Shown: positions 30,946 to 40,125, counted from the first letter of the stretch. The stretch is DNA of 64,000 nt from Planctomycetota bacterium (GCA_022600195.1 JAHZKX010000026.1:1-64000); one strand, 5' to 3'. Numbers and translations are program-made. Notes: generated by a model not told the origin, from the sequence alone.

Positions 30946-31695
30946 ATGCGACTATTAAGTTACAATATTCACAAAGGGATAGGTGGACGAGACCGACGTT
31001 ATCGGTTGGAACGCATCATCAGTGTGATCGAGTCCGAAAATCCGGATATCGTCTGTCTGCATGAAGTTGATCGGAACGTCAAACGTTCCCGATTTAATAA
31101 TCAGCCTCGAATCCTGGCTGACTATTTCAATATGCAGGAATCTCTATTTCAACTGAATGTGAAGTTGAAGACCGGCGGCTATGGAAATCTGATCCTTTCA
31201 CGTTGGCCATTTCTAACTCAGCATCAAATTTCACTGACGAATAAATGGCGCAAATCACGTGGAGCGCAGCTCGTAGTGATTGATTCTCCCGAAGGTGCCT
31301 TTCAATTAGTCAATTTCCACCTGGGGCTTGCCGAGAAAGAAAGACATTGGCAAATTGATCACTTGCTGACGCATCGCTTGTTTGAAGAAGGCAATGGCTA
31401 TCCTTCATTGATTGTTGGCGATACAAATGACTGGCGAAATACATTGGCAAAAGGAACGTTTTCTCAGCATCAATTTGAGGAAGTGACCCACCCACCTTCG
31501 AAGTTTCGTTCGTTTCCGGCCTATTTACCTGTCGGCACTTTGGATAAAGCCTTCATTCGGGGAGAGATTGGTGTGAAAAACGCGAGACTGTCTCGATCAA
31601 AACTTTCGAGGGAAGCCTCAGACCATTTACCTCTGGTGATCGACTTTCATTTAAACGAGCATGCAGAGCTTTTCAAAAAAAAAGCAGGGCATTAA
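30946..31695 (+). CDS. Endonuclease/exonuclease/phosphatase family protein
   Basis: A 249-residue metal-dependent phosphoesterase fold. Conserved elements in order: SYNIHKG (Asn7), HEVDR (Glu40), a YGNLILSRWP strand, NFHLGL, VGDTNDW (Asp and Asn) and a C-terminal SDHLPLVIDF catalytic His. This set defines the DNase I-like EEP superfamily, which cleaves phosphodiester or phosphate-ester bonds in nucleic acids, lipids or small molecules. No signal peptide is visible. It sits 11 bases after the copper-protein-like gene and is likely co-transcribed with it, although the functional link is unclear. The stop codon lies inside a terminator hairpin. Confidence 0.9.
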   Translation: MRLLSYNIHKGIGGRDRRYRLERIISVIESENPDIVCLHEVDRNVKRSRFNNQPRILADYFNMQESLFQLNVKLKTGGYGNLILSRWPFLTQHQISLTNKWRKSRGAQLVVIDSPEGAFQLVNFHLGLAEKERHWQIDHLLTHRLFEEGNGYPSLIVGDTNDWRNTLAKGTFSQHQFEEVTHPPSKFRSFPAYLPVGTLDKAFIRGEIGVKNARLSRSKLSREASDHLPLVIDFHLNEHAELFKKKAGH

Positions 31696-31708
31696 ATTAT
31701 GCCCTGCT
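31674..31708 (-). terminator. Terminator shared by convergent genes
   Basis: A perfect 10-bp inverted repeat (31683-31692 and 31699-31708, six-base loop) is followed on the minus strand by a run of T. It is a strong terminator for the 31764-32147 gene. The plus-strand gene ends inside it (TAA at 31693-31695) and lacks its own T-run. Confidence 0.8.
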
Positions 31709-31763
31709 GATCTCTATTGGATTGATGACTTCATCGCTCACTTAAAAAGTGTAGAAGCCTCAA

Positions 31764-32147
31764 CTATTTTTTACCTTTTCCTGGTGGTATTGTATCTTCT
31801 TTGATCAAATCACCAAAAGTTTTTCCTTCTACAGAGCTAGGCATTTTTTCAGCAGCTTTCAATGCTTTAATAATGATCTCTTTGTCAGTCTGCTTGCGTT
31901 TTCCCAAACCTTTACCGACAGCTTGTGCGTAGGCATTTTTTTCTTTTTTGTTTTTTCCAGGATGGCATACACCACATTTTTTGGAAACCATCATCTTGGA
32001 GTCCGGGTAAGTTTCTGCCCAGATCTTTTTAAAGTTTGGTCGTGCTTCCGCATTGTTTGACGCACAGATCATAGAAAAACCTGCCACTGCCAAACCAAGA
32101 AGTAAAGCCATTTTAAAGTTCATAGTTTTCCGCATAAGATTCCTCAT
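31764..32147 (-). CDS. Small secreted mono-heme c-type protein
   Basis: 127 residues, or 123 if the second ATG with GAGGAA upstream is used. A signal peptide (MALLLGLAVAGFSMICASNNAEA) precedes a lysine-rich basic protein with one heme-attachment motif, CGVCH, near residue 58. No obvious distal Met ligand can be assigned with certainty. Short, basic, single-CxxCH proteins are common in planctomycetes and are likely periplasmic electron carriers, but the partner is unknown. Its own transcription unit, closed by a good terminator. Confidence 0.85.
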   Translation of the reverse strand: MRNLMRKTMNFKMALLLGLAVAGFSMICASNNAEARPNFKKIWAETYPDSKMMVSKKCGVCHPGKNKKEKNAYAQAVGKGLGKRKQTDKEIIIKALKAAEKMPSSVEGKTFGDLIKEDTIPPGKGKK

Positions 32148-32723
32148 CTTCTTCCAAAAAGTTAGTGACGTTTAATCTTCCCTGACTCAGATATGAGTCA
32201 ACCTGAAGTTTCAGGAAGAGGTTGCCCCGGATAAAAAGTTTTCAATGTGAGAAGGAATAAATCCTTGCCCATTCTGTCTGGATAGCTACATTAGAATTAT
32301 CAGTTTCCAAGCTGTCAACGCATTCGAGCAGCTCGAATGAAGATTGACAAATTAGAAAACTCATCGCAACAGTGGATCTCTCGAAACGTGTGAGATAATA
32401 AACGAAGTTACGAATTTCGTTGCAGGCAGATCCAGTAGTTTGATGATTAATTCGTTTGTAAGTTGTTTTGGGTGTTGATCTTAGTGGAATAGTTGGTAGG
32501 ATGGCTTGAACGTATTTTTGCCAGTGTGTGTAATTCTTCCGCAGATCAATACGCTATTATAATCTTGAGTGTTGGGTGTTTTAAAGATTTATTTCAGAAT
32601 AATTCTACAATAAATTGACCCTGTTTGGAACTGATCAGAGAGCCAAACGACAAAATCCCTAGATTCCATCAGGCTGATGATCCCCGATTAAAAAGGGTCG
32701 CGTTTTAACCAGAGGAGTAAACT
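32148..32723. other. 576-bp intergenic region between divergent genes
   Basis: Lies between the mono-heme gene and the sulfatase gene. It contains a perfect palindrome at 32321-32339 and AT-rich stretches. No tRNA or open frame with family features was seen. The sulfatase ribosome binding site AGAGGAG is at its right edge. Confidence 0.5.
32321..32339. promoter_or_regulatory. 19-bp perfect palindrome, operator candidate
   Basis: Two 9-base arms (CATTCGAGC and its complement) are separated by a single A. It sits about 175 bases from the mono-heme gene start and about 385 bases from the sulfatase start. The symmetry fits binding of a dimeric regulator better than an RNA hairpin, because the loop would be too short and no T-run follows. 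Function is inferred only. Confidence 0.4.
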
Positions 32724-34049
32724 GTGAGTGCTTTCGGAAAATTAGCAACGCTGTTGATCATGATCATCGGGTTAGTGAATTCACTGACAGTTGCGCGAGC
32801 GGCTACTAAAGCCGATCACCCGAATATTGTCATGATTATTTCAGATGATCAGGCATGGAATGATTATCATTTTATGGGTCATGACGTCATTCAGACTCCA
32901 CAATTAGATAAATTGGCGGCAGAAAGTGCCGTTTTTAAAAGAGGCTATGTTCCGACCAGTTTGTGTCGTCCCAGTTTAATGACCCTGGCCACGGGCTTAT
33001 ATCCTTACCAGAATAAAATTACTGGAAACGATCCTCCCGAAGGAATGGATCGCCGGAAATTATTGAAGCATGTCCAGAGTGTGGATTGCTTGCCGAGGAT
33101 GCTGGGAAAGTTGGGTTACAAGAGCTTTCAGTCTGGAAAATGGTGGGAAGGCAGTCCGAAACTGGCGGGCTTTACCTCAGCGATGACTCATGGTGATCCC
33201 AAGCGTGGTGGGAGGCATGGCGATCTGGGTTTGAAAATCGGTCGCGAAGGTATGGCGCCCCTGTTTCAATTTCTGGATGATTGCGGGCAGGATCCGTTTT
33301 TTGTCTGGTATGCTCCCTTCTTACCTCATACTCCACATAACCCTCCCAAACGCTTGTTAGACAAATATCGCAGTGCCGAGATACCGATTGAATTGTCCTA
33401 TTATTATGCGATGTGTGAATGGTTTGATGAGACCTGCGGACAATTGTTGGGTTACCTGGATGAAAAAAAACTCTCTGAGAACACGATCGTGGTTTATGTA
33501 ACCGATAATGGATGGATTCAATTTGTTCCCGAGTCGGAAGTAGCACGAAAAAAAGCAAAACGTCGGTTTCGCTATGCTCCAAAATCAAAGCGAAGCCCAT
33601 ATGACGGGGGAATTCGAACGCCTATTATGTTTCGCTGGCCAGGGAAGATCAAACCAGCTGAATATGATACATTGGTGAGCAGCATTGATATCGTGCCGAC
33701 ACTGTTAAAGGCAGTCGGTTTGAAACCAACCAAAGCCATGCAGGGAATTGATCTGCTTCAGGTAATGGAAGCGGGTGGAAAGACAAATCGGCGGGCAATT
33801 TTTGGTGACATTTATGAGCATGATATGGTGGATATCGATGACCCGGCGTCCAGCCTGAAATACCGCTGGTGCATTGAAGGCGACTGGAAGTTGATTGTTC
33901 CCAGTTCCCGACTCAGCAATGAGAAAGCGGAACTCTATAATCTTGCTCAAGATCCGTTTGAGAAAAAGAACAGGATTGCTGATTTTCCTGATAAGTCTGA
34001 TCAGTTATTGAAACTGACGGATGCATGGTGGGACGGTGCTTCAAAATAA
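32724..34049 (+). CDS. Sulfatase family protein with atypical active-site signature
   Basis: 441 residues, GTG start with AGAGGAG at ideal spacing. A signal peptide ends near VARA. Alkaline-phosphatase-superfamily features: NIVMIISDDQAW (metal-binding Asp pair), SLCRPSLMTLATG at the formylglycine site, PFFVWYAPFLPHTPH, VYVTDNGW (metal-binding Asp-Asn) and GGIRTPIMFRWPG. Cys81 is in the position converted to formylglycine in type I sulfatases, but position 85, Arg in the CxPxR consensus, is Leu. Planctomycete sulfatases act on sulfated algal polysaccharides or similar esters. Whether this one is matured and active is uncertain. No carbohydrate enzymes are adjacent. Exported. Confidence 0.92.
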   Translation: MSAFGKLATLLIMIIGLVNSLTVARAATKADHPNIVMIISDDQAWNDYHFMGHDVIQTPQLDKLAAESAVFKRGYVPTSLCRPSLMTLATGLYPYQNKITGNDPPEGMDRRKLLKHVQSVDCLPRMLGKLGYKSFQSGKWWEGSPKLAGFTSAMTHGDPKRGGRHGDLGLKIGREGMAPLFQFLDDCGQDPFFVWYAPFLPHTPHNPPKRLLDKYRSAEIPIELSYYYAMCEWFDETCGQLLGYLDEKKLSENTIVVYVTDNGWIQFVPESEVARKKAKRRFRYAPKSKRSPYDGGIRTPIMFRWPGKIKPAEYDTLVSSIDIVPTLLKAVGLKPTKAMQGIDLLQVMEAGGKTNRRAIFGDIYEHDMVDIDDPASSLKYRWCIEGDWKLIVPSSRLSNEKAELYNLAQDPFEKKNRIADFPDKSDQLLKLTDAWWDGASK

Positions 34050-34072
34050 GTTGATTCTTTGAGCAACAACTT

Positions 34073-34110
34073 CAAGAGCAGGTCCGGAATTCCAGACCTG
34101 CTCTTGTCGT
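34073..34110 (+). terminator. Terminator after the sulfatase gene
   Basis: A perfect 12-bp inverted repeat (34073-34084 and 34095-34106, ten-base loop) is followed by TCGTTTA. It lies between the convergent sulfatase and small His-rich gene and may serve both, although neither T-run is strong. Confidence 0.65.
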
Positions 34111-34144
34111 TTATAGTCTCTCTCAAAGAACAGGCACCTGAATT

Positions 34145-34468
34145 TTAATGGCGGTGACCGCGGTTACGATGCCAATGTCCTGTCTGGTGAAAATCGTAGT
34201 GTCCCGGTTGATAGTGGAAATGATTTCCGTGTCGATAGAATTGGCCGGGATGGTAATCGTAATGACTGGTGTCATGCCAGTATGCGTGACGTCTGCCATG
34301 GTAGTATGGCGTACGGTTATAGCTCCGGGTACCGTAGTATCCCCCACCATATCCACCGTATCCCGTTCCGAGTTGTACATGAAACCTGACGCCCGCTTCC
34401 GCTGTGGACGTATTTCCGACAAATGCCAAGCCTGCCAACGCGACGCAAACGATTAATAATTTTTTCAT
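34145..34468 (-). CDS. Small secreted His/Tyr/Gly-rich protein
   Basis: 107 residues with AAGGAA eight bases before the ATG. A clean signal peptide is cleaved after AEA. The mature peptide of about 80 residues starts with a short strand (VRFHVQLG), then a Gly-Tyr tract, then a region with about twenty His in patterns such as HYDYHPGQFY, HFHYQPGHYDFH and HWHRNRGHRH. There is no cysteine. Similar peptides occur widely in planctomycetes without known function; the composition suggests metal binding or a structural envelope role. Expressed alone. Confidence 0.75.
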   Translation of the reverse strand: MKKLLIVCVALAGLAFVGNTSTAEAGVRFHVQLGTGYGGYGGGYYGTRSYNRTPYYHGRRHAYWHDTSHYDYHPGQFYRHGNHFHYQPGHYDFHQTGHWHRNRGHRH

Positions 34469-34665
34469 CGTTCTGTTCCTTAAAAGAGATTTTCAAATTG
34501 TCTTAATTTTCGACCGCTTCTAAACGTTGATAAAAAGCATCAATTGTGCCAATTGGACAGAGTGTGTCGTAAGTTTATTCATAGTTAATATTTATGGGTT
34601 ATTGCGAATATGAGGATTCACGAAAAAATGAGATCAAACTGATAATGGTGTCGTCAAAACGAGTA

Positions 34666-34704
34666 TAAAAACAGGTCCTGGATCGGCAGAAACCTGCAGG
34701 GACC
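34666..34704 (-). terminator. Putative glnE terminator
   Basis: Arms GGTCCTG (34674-34680) and CAGGGACC (34697-34704) pair with a one-base bulge. On the minus strand they are followed by TGTTTTTAT, about 50 bases beyond the glnE stop codon. Confidence 0.6.
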
Positions 34705-34750
34705 GTTTTTCTTGAGAATGGAAAGTTGATTCCAGGAGCTGCTTTAGGGA

Positions 34751-37700
34751 TTAGCCATTCGTGCGGATTGTCAGTGCTTTGATGGGATCTAATAAGCGGC
34801 TGAAGTCGCGGACCCGTTCCATTGTGGATGAGATTTCTTCCTGGAGTTTTTCGGTATGGGAGCCATATCCCAGTCTACGTGCCAGGAATTCGAACTCTTC
34901 CAGGTCCTGTGGGGGGACGGTGAGGTCTTTCGCATTTCCTCTGACCATGCGTAGTGCATCAATGAGTCTGCGGAGGAAAATGTAAGCGTTCTGTAAATTC
35001 TGGAAATCGTCAGGGCTGATCAGACCCAATTCCCTTAAGGCGTGAATCCCTTCCAGTGTATTGGTGGTTCTCAACATGGGATTTCGGTGCCCGTAAGTGA
35101 TTTGCAGACCCTGAATGAGATATTCACAATCGACGAGTCCACCATCACCGAGCTTGGCATTGATGGTTCCACCTTTTACCAGTTGCTGAATTTGTTTTTC
35201 TCGCATGGCCAACATGGCAGCCACATCAAAAGGTTTTCCTTTATAAATGATATCATCACGCATTCTGACAATCGTGTTTCCAAAATTTTCATCTGCCGCG
35301 ATGGGGCGGAGCTTAACCAAAGCCTGCCGTTCATAAGGCCAGGCGGCCCCGTCGTGAGAAAAGTAATTCTGAAATGCTTCAGCGGAGACTGCCAGACTTC
35401 CCGCTTGTCCATAGGGACGGAGCCTCAGATCGATTTGAAAGATGCCCTCGCTTCTGGCCTTGATGAGTTTGGTGAATTTTTCGACCAGTTTCAAGTAATA
35501 TTCATTATTGGTAATGATTTCCGGCCCCGTTGTCTGTCCGGATCCTTCATAGATAAACATCAGTTCGATATCAGATGCAAAGCCGAGTTCGCGACCTCCG
35601 CATTTCCCCAATGCACAAATCGATAATTGACAGGGCTCCCCAGATTCTAACTGGGGAAGACCATAACGTTCCTGCAATGGTTTGTTGCAGATCTCGTAAG
35701 CGCCTTCTACAACGACCTCTGCCACATCTGACAATTCTTCGGAGAACTGTCCAAACTCGGAAATGTGACCTAAGATATGCCTCATATCTTTGCGTAGCAT
35801 CGCGCGGTCTTTGAAGGCGTTCAGTTTTTCCTGTAATTCTTCGCGGGTAGTCGCTTGCGCGAGTTCACTGGAAAGCTCGGCATTCAGATCATCAATCGAG
35901 ATGCGATTCGTCAGTTCTTCTACATTTGCGACGACAGGAAACAGATTGGAGTGTTGCAATCGCAAAAAGTCTTCCCAAAGAAAATCACTCACGCCCAGGA
36001 GTCTGGCTAACGCGCTGAGTACACTGGTGCGTTCGAGTGACGAAATTTCTTCGACCCAGTTTGGTTGTTTGAATAGCTGTTCCAGAAATTCACGAAAATG
36101 TAATAATGCCGATTCCGGATTTGGTGAGCGCGGCAGTAGGTGCGTGAAATGTTTGATCAAAACGACGGCAGCTCTCAGTCCCTGCTGTTGTTCTTCCGAG
36201 CTGATTTTTTCCCCTTTATCATCAGTGACGTAAAGCACATCTCTGACCTTCGCTGCTTCGGAATCAATGACCATTCTGGCAATATCAATGCCACTGAGGG
36301 CAAGTGCGTTGGTCAGTTCGTAAAGGAAACCAATCGTATCCTCCGATTCGATTCGCAAAATGGTATGCCTGCCGCTTGTGTCGTTATCCAGTTCGATCTC
36401 GACGGGATACAAAACCTGACTGGCCTGAGACAGATCTCGCATGGCTCTGGCCACGCGTTTTGCCAATTCCCCGACTGCTTCCTGGTTTTTTCCGGATCCT
36501 ACTTTATTGAGCAGGTCTGTCAGGTCATTTTTATAATCGATCCAGACCGCGGGTTGCACATTTTTCTCTGGTGAATTGACATCAAGTACGATCACAAATT
36601 TGCGTGAACTTTTCGAATGGTCTCTCGATTTAGATGATCGACTTTTTGTCGAGGATGCCGGTTTGACATTCTGATTGGTAAACAGGTGCCCTTTCTGAAT
36701 GTCAAATCCATAAACGAATAAGAGTCCACAGATTAAAGAGAGGTCTCCCATTTGATCAATGCCAACCATGGTGAGTCGGATCTGATGATCAGGAATGTTT
36801 TCAGTTTCCAGTTCGACAATATTCGAATCTGCCAGTTTTCTAGACATCTGGATGTGTTTTTCGATTTCTTTTTCGCTAAACACTTTGGAGTAAGAAGCAG
36901 ACATCATGCCGATGAGATTGCTATCCTGTTCAGAATCAGCTGTATCAAGTTCTGAATTCTTTTCGAGCGATGCATGGATATATTTTTTAAAAATGCCTCT
37001 CACGGCTTTGCGGTGTTGTTCATAAAATTGAACCAGTTGTTTCCCATCGCGAAAATCAAGTCGACGCGCCAGGTATGCCAACTCCCGTTCGTCAGTGGGC
37101 ATATTGTGTTCCTGGTTGTAGTGCATTAATTGGAGTGCGTGTTCAATTTTTCGAAAAAATACATATCCACTGGTGAGATGCTGATACTCATCTGGCTGAA
37201 GTAACCCTTGATCGACGAGTCTCACAAGTCCATCAAGGGTATTGATGCTGCGAACGGAAGAATACATTGCACCGTTTGCCATTTGCAGATACTGCGTGGT
37301 AAATTCGACATCCCGAATGGAGCCTTTTCCCGATTTGACTTCTCCCCAGTCTTTGCCTTTCTTTTTGAGTGTGGTTTCGATGCGTTGTTTCATGTCAAGG
37401 ACATTCAATCTTACATCTTCCGCATCACAACTGAAAATCTGTGGTTCAATCCTTCGAAAAAACTCGGAGCCCAGTTTTTGATTTCCGGCAATGATCCGTG
37501 CTTTCAGCATCGCCTGCTTTTCCCAAAGTCGTCCATGTTTTGCAAAATAATCAACATAGGCGTCAACGGTTGTGACCAGTGCCCCCGAGCGGCCCCAGGG
37601 GCGCAGCCGCATATCAACACGATACAGAAAACCTTCCGACGTGGATTCCATCAACGATTTGATAAGACGCTGTCCCAATTGCCAGTATTGTGTCGAATTT

Positions 37701-38452
37701 TTTCCTGCAATAAAAACAAGGTCGATATCAGAGCTGTAATTGAGTTCTTCTCCGCCCAGTTTTCCAAAGGCGAGTACCGCGAAATCATCAACGGGCAATT
37801 CCAGCTCTTCCGAAAGGATGGTCAGGCAGGATTGAACGAGACCATCCGCCAGGAGAGAGAGTTGCACGGTAATATTTTTCAGGTCCATTAATCCGAAGGT
37901 ATCACAGGCGCCAATGCGCAAGAGTTCCCAGCGCTGGAAACGTCGTAAGATGTCGAATTTTTCTGCCGTCGTTGTCGATTCCAAACGCGTGCCCGCCATG
38001 GCCTCTGAATAAAACTGTTGTTGGCTTTTAAATTCCGCAATGCGGTTGTAGCGTGTGAGTCTTTCCAGATAGTCCGGATTTTTTAACAGGATTTCTGTTA
38101 AAAACTGACTTCCGACAAAGAGCTTCACAAGAATCTCAACCGCCCGCGGATTTTGTGTGAGGAAATTCAACATAAGTTCGGGTTTTGAGACGCTATTGAT
38201 AAAACGCTCAAAATTGATCAAAGATCCATCGGGAGTGGCTGCGTCGGTCAGTGTCTGTAGAAGCGTGGGCAGGATGAGAGTCAATTCTTCACGAATGCGG
38301 GTCGTTGTACACATCTCGCGTAAGCGGATCAGTGCCCGTTCCTGATCTGTAAAGCCGATTCCCGAAAGGATGAGTTGAAGGTCTTCATCAGTAGCGGGAA
38401 CACTTTGGTCCAGCAGCTTTGGTGCACACTCGAAATTGACGGGGTTGTTCAT
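34751..38452 (-). CDS. glnE: Bifunctional glutamine synthetase adenylyltransferase/deadenylase with inserted ACT-like domains
   Basis: About 1233 residues from ATG 38452. The frame stays open to TTG 38608, adding a Cys-rich 52-residue extension without a clear ribosome binding site. GlnE attaches and removes AMP on glutamine synthetase in response to nitrogen status. Both nucleotidyltransferase halves are present: LAFGKLGGEELNYSSDIDLVF in the N-terminal (deadenylylating) half and CALGKCGGRELGFASDIELMF in the C-terminal half, each followed by a helical GlnE domain. Typical GlnE has about 950 residues. The excess is a central insertion with two ACT-like segments (about residues 555-590 and 695-750, for example DTIGFLYELTNALALSGIDIARMVI) joined by a Ser/Lys-rich linker. 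These resemble the C-terminal ACT pair of GlnD, so direct glutamine sensing is plausible. Confidence 0.93.
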   Translation of the reverse strand: MNNPVNFECAPKLLDQSVPATDEDLQLILSGIGFTDQERALIRLREMCTTTRIREELTLILPTLLQTLTDAATPDGSLINFERFINSVSKPELMLNFLTQNPRAVEILVKLFVGSQFLTEILLKNPDYLERLTRYNRIAEFKSQQQFYSEAMAGTRLESTTTAEKFDILRRFQRWELLRIGACDTFGLMDLKNITVQLSLLADGLVQSCLTILSEELELPVDDFAVLAFGKLGGEELNYSSDIDLVFIAGKNSTQYWQLGQRLIKSLMESTSEGFLYRVDMRLRPWGRSGALVTTVDAYVDYFAKHGRLWEKQAMLKARIIAGNQKLGSEFFRRIEPQIFSCDAEDVRLNVLDMKQRIETTLKKKGKDWGEVKSGKGSIRDVEFTTQYLQMANGAMYSSVRSINTLDGLVRLVDQGLLQPDEYQHLTSGYVFFRKIEHALQLMHYNQEHNMPTDERELAYLARRLDFRDGKQLVQFYEQHRKAVRGIFKKYIHASLEKNSELDTADSEQDSNLIGMMSASYSKVFSEKEIEKHIQMSRKLADSNIVELETENIPDHQIRLTMVGIDQMGDLSLICGLLFVYGFDIQKGHLFTNQNVKPASSTKSRSSKSRDHSKSSRKFVIVLDVNSPEKNVQPAVWIDYKNDLTDLLNKVGSGKNQEAVGELAKRVARAMRDLSQASQVLYPVEIELDNDTSGRHTILRIESEDTIGFLYELTNALALSGIDIARMVIDSEAAKVRDVLYVTDDKGEKISSEEQQQGLRAAVVLIKHFTHLLPRSPNPESALLHFREFLEQLFKQPNWVEEISSLERTSVLSALARLLGVSDFLWEDFLRLQHSNLFPVVANVEELTNRISIDDLNAELSSELAQATTREELQEKLNAFKDRAMLRKDMRHILGHISEFGQFSEELSDVAEVVVEGAYEICNKPLQERYGLPQLESGEPCQLSICALGKCGGRELGFASDIELMFIYEGSGQTTGPEIITNNEYYLKLVEKFTKLIKARSEGIFQIDLRLRPYGQAGSLAVSAEAFQNYFSHDGAAWPYERQALVKLRPIAADENFGNTIVRMRDDIIYKGKPFDVAAMLAMREKQIQQLVKGGTINAKLGDGGLVDCEYLIQGLQITYGHRNPMLRTTNTLEGIHALRELGLISPDDFQNLQNAYIFLRRLIDALRMVRGNAKDLTVPPQDLEEFEFLARRLGYGSHTEKLQEEISSTMERVRDFSRLLDPIKALTIRTNG

Positions 38453-38826
38453 AAGATTTGCAGAACCTGCCTGTGTTGAACCCTGTTGTAACAGACATCC
38501 ATTTTTACAGGGCTGACAAATTGAGAGAGCATTCAGAACGTTTGACTCTTGAGACGGTCCCTGTTTCAGGGAACACATCTCACAAAAGTGTAGCGAGAAA
38601 TGCTTCAATATTACAGGGTGAGATCAAGTTAAAAAACGTGACGATTCTCTTGAATTCAATATCTGTCCAATGTCTCAGTCTTTTTTGTTATATTCACATT
38701 GGCGAAATATTCAAGGCTTGTGAAATTGGTTGATTATTTCAGTGCACTGTTCTACCCTAGAATGAAAGAAAAGAAGCGGTAATCTCCGCAGTTCACGGTT
38801 TTTACTTTAACAGAGAAACCAGATTC
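38453..38826. other. Intergenic region between glnE and a divergent gene
   Basis: 374 bases if glnE starts at 38452. The first 156 bases can be read as an in-frame glnE extension with two CxxC-like pairs (CEMC, CQPC) from a TTG codon; whether that is translated is open. The remainder is AT-rich and must hold both promoters. No RNA gene or strong hairpin was seen. Confidence 0.45.
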
Positions 38827-40095
38827 ATGAATCAAAATCAAACCACGCGTCGTGAATTTTTAACTCAATTAACATATGGACTCAGCGCGGCTTCTATTGC
38901 CGACCTATGCTTTGCGGAAGGTTCCAAATTCCCTCCCACGCGAGTCATCACGAAAGGGCCGCGGCATCATTGGTTTGGATACTATGATAAATTGCAGTTT
39001 GATCCCACGAGTCGTTATGTGTTAGGAATGGAAGTTGCCTTTGAGCATCGCTCTCCGAAGGCGGATGATGTGATCAAGGTGGGTATGGTTGATCTAGCAG
39101 ACAATGATCGCTGGATCGAACTGGGAGAATCCTCTGCCTGGTGTTGGCAGCAGGGTTGTATGCTGCAATGGCTCCCGGGATCTGATTCCCAGGTGATTTG
39201 GAATGATCGGGAAGATGGTCAGTTTGTGAGTCGGATTCTGGATGTCAAAACGGGAGAGGGCCGTACGATTCCCTCACCCGTTTATTCAGTGAGTCCGGAT
39301 GGCAAGACTGCGGTGACTGCCGATTTTCGGCGGATTCAAGATGTGCGTCCCGGATATGGCTATCCTGGTTTTCCAGATCCGCATTCTAAAGAGCTGGCTC
39401 CGAAAGATTCGGGGATTTTCCGCGTCGATCTCGAAACGGGAAAATCGACGATGATTCTTTCATTGGACAAAATTTCCAGGACGGGCACGATTCCCAATCA
39501 GCAAAAAGGGATCAAGCATTACTTTAATCATTTGCTCTTCAGCCCGGATGGCTCTCGCTTTATTACACTGCATCGTTGGCAATATCCGAACGGAAAACGC
39601 CTGTCACGCATGGTGACCGCGAATCCTGACGGGAGTGACGTACGTGTGGTTGTGGATAACGGATTTGTCTCGCATTTTATCTGGCGAGATCCATCGCATA
39701 TTCTGACCCAGTCAAAAGCGACAGCCGACAGTCGTGCCTGGGGAGATTTTCTGGTGAAAGATGAATCGCAGTCTCAGCTGGAAGAAGTCGGAAAAGGGGT
39801 TCTCGATGGTGGTGGGCATTTGAGCTATCTGCCCGGCAATGAGTGGATTTTGAACGACACGTACCCGAAAGGGAAGGAGCGTATTCAGACGCCTCACTTA
39901 TATCATATTCAATCTGGACGACGGATTGATCTGGGCCACTTTCATCTACCTAAGATTTACACGGGTGAATGGCGGGTGGATACGCATCCCCGGTTCAGTC
40001 CTGATTCACGCACTGTGTGCATTGACTGTCCCACAAAAAATGCAGGCCGACAATTACATCTGATTGATATTTCCAAAATCGTGGGTGTGTCCTGA
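38827..40095 (+). CDS. Tat-exported TolB/WD40-like beta-propeller protein
   Basis: 422 residues. The N-terminus carries a twin-arginine signal (TRREFLTQL, residues 7-15) and a weak hydrophobic stretch. The mature part has repeated propeller blades ending in Asp-rich turns: FDPTSRYVLGMEV, SQVIWNDREDGQFVSRILDVKTGE, YSVSPDGKTAVTADF, LFSPDGSRFITLHR and PRFSPDSRTVCIDCP. The FSPDGSRF-type motif is characteristic of TolB-like and oligogalacturonate-lyase-like propellers. No catalytic residues could be assigned. It is transcribed alone and converges on the MJ0042 gene with only 30 bases between the stops. Probable role: periplasmic binding protein or polysaccharide-active enzyme. Confidence 0.8.
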   Translation: MNQNQTTRREFLTQLTYGLSAASIADLCFAEGSKFPPTRVITKGPRHHWFGYYDKLQFDPTSRYVLGMEVAFEHRSPKADDVIKVGMVDLADNDRWIELGESSAWCWQQGCMLQWLPGSDSQVIWNDREDGQFVSRILDVKTGEGRTIPSPVYSVSPDGKTAVTADFRRIQDVRPGYGYPGFPDPHSKELAPKDSGIFRVDLETGKSTMILSLDKISRTGTIPNQQKGIKHYFNHLLFSPDGSRFITLHRWQYPNGKRLSRMVTANPDGSDVRVVVDNGFVSHFIWRDPSHILTQSKATADSRAWGDFLVKDESQSQLEEVGKGVLDGGGHLSYLPGNEWILNDTYPKGKERIQTPHLYHIQSGRRIDLGHFHLPKIYTGEWRVDTHPRFSPDSRTVCIDCPTKNAGRQLHLIDISKIVGVS

Positions 40096-40125
40096 CTGGT
40101 GGAGAAGATACCAATACGGGATTGA

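Noticed and set aside
37208-37891. 227-residue plus-strand frame within glnE
   Set aside because: It runs antisense to the well-conserved nucleotidyltransferase half of glnE and has no motifs of its own.
38453-38608. Cys-rich N-terminal extension of GlnE from a TTG codon
   Set aside because: No clear ribosome binding site and no homology that I recognise; kept as a note and not used as the start.
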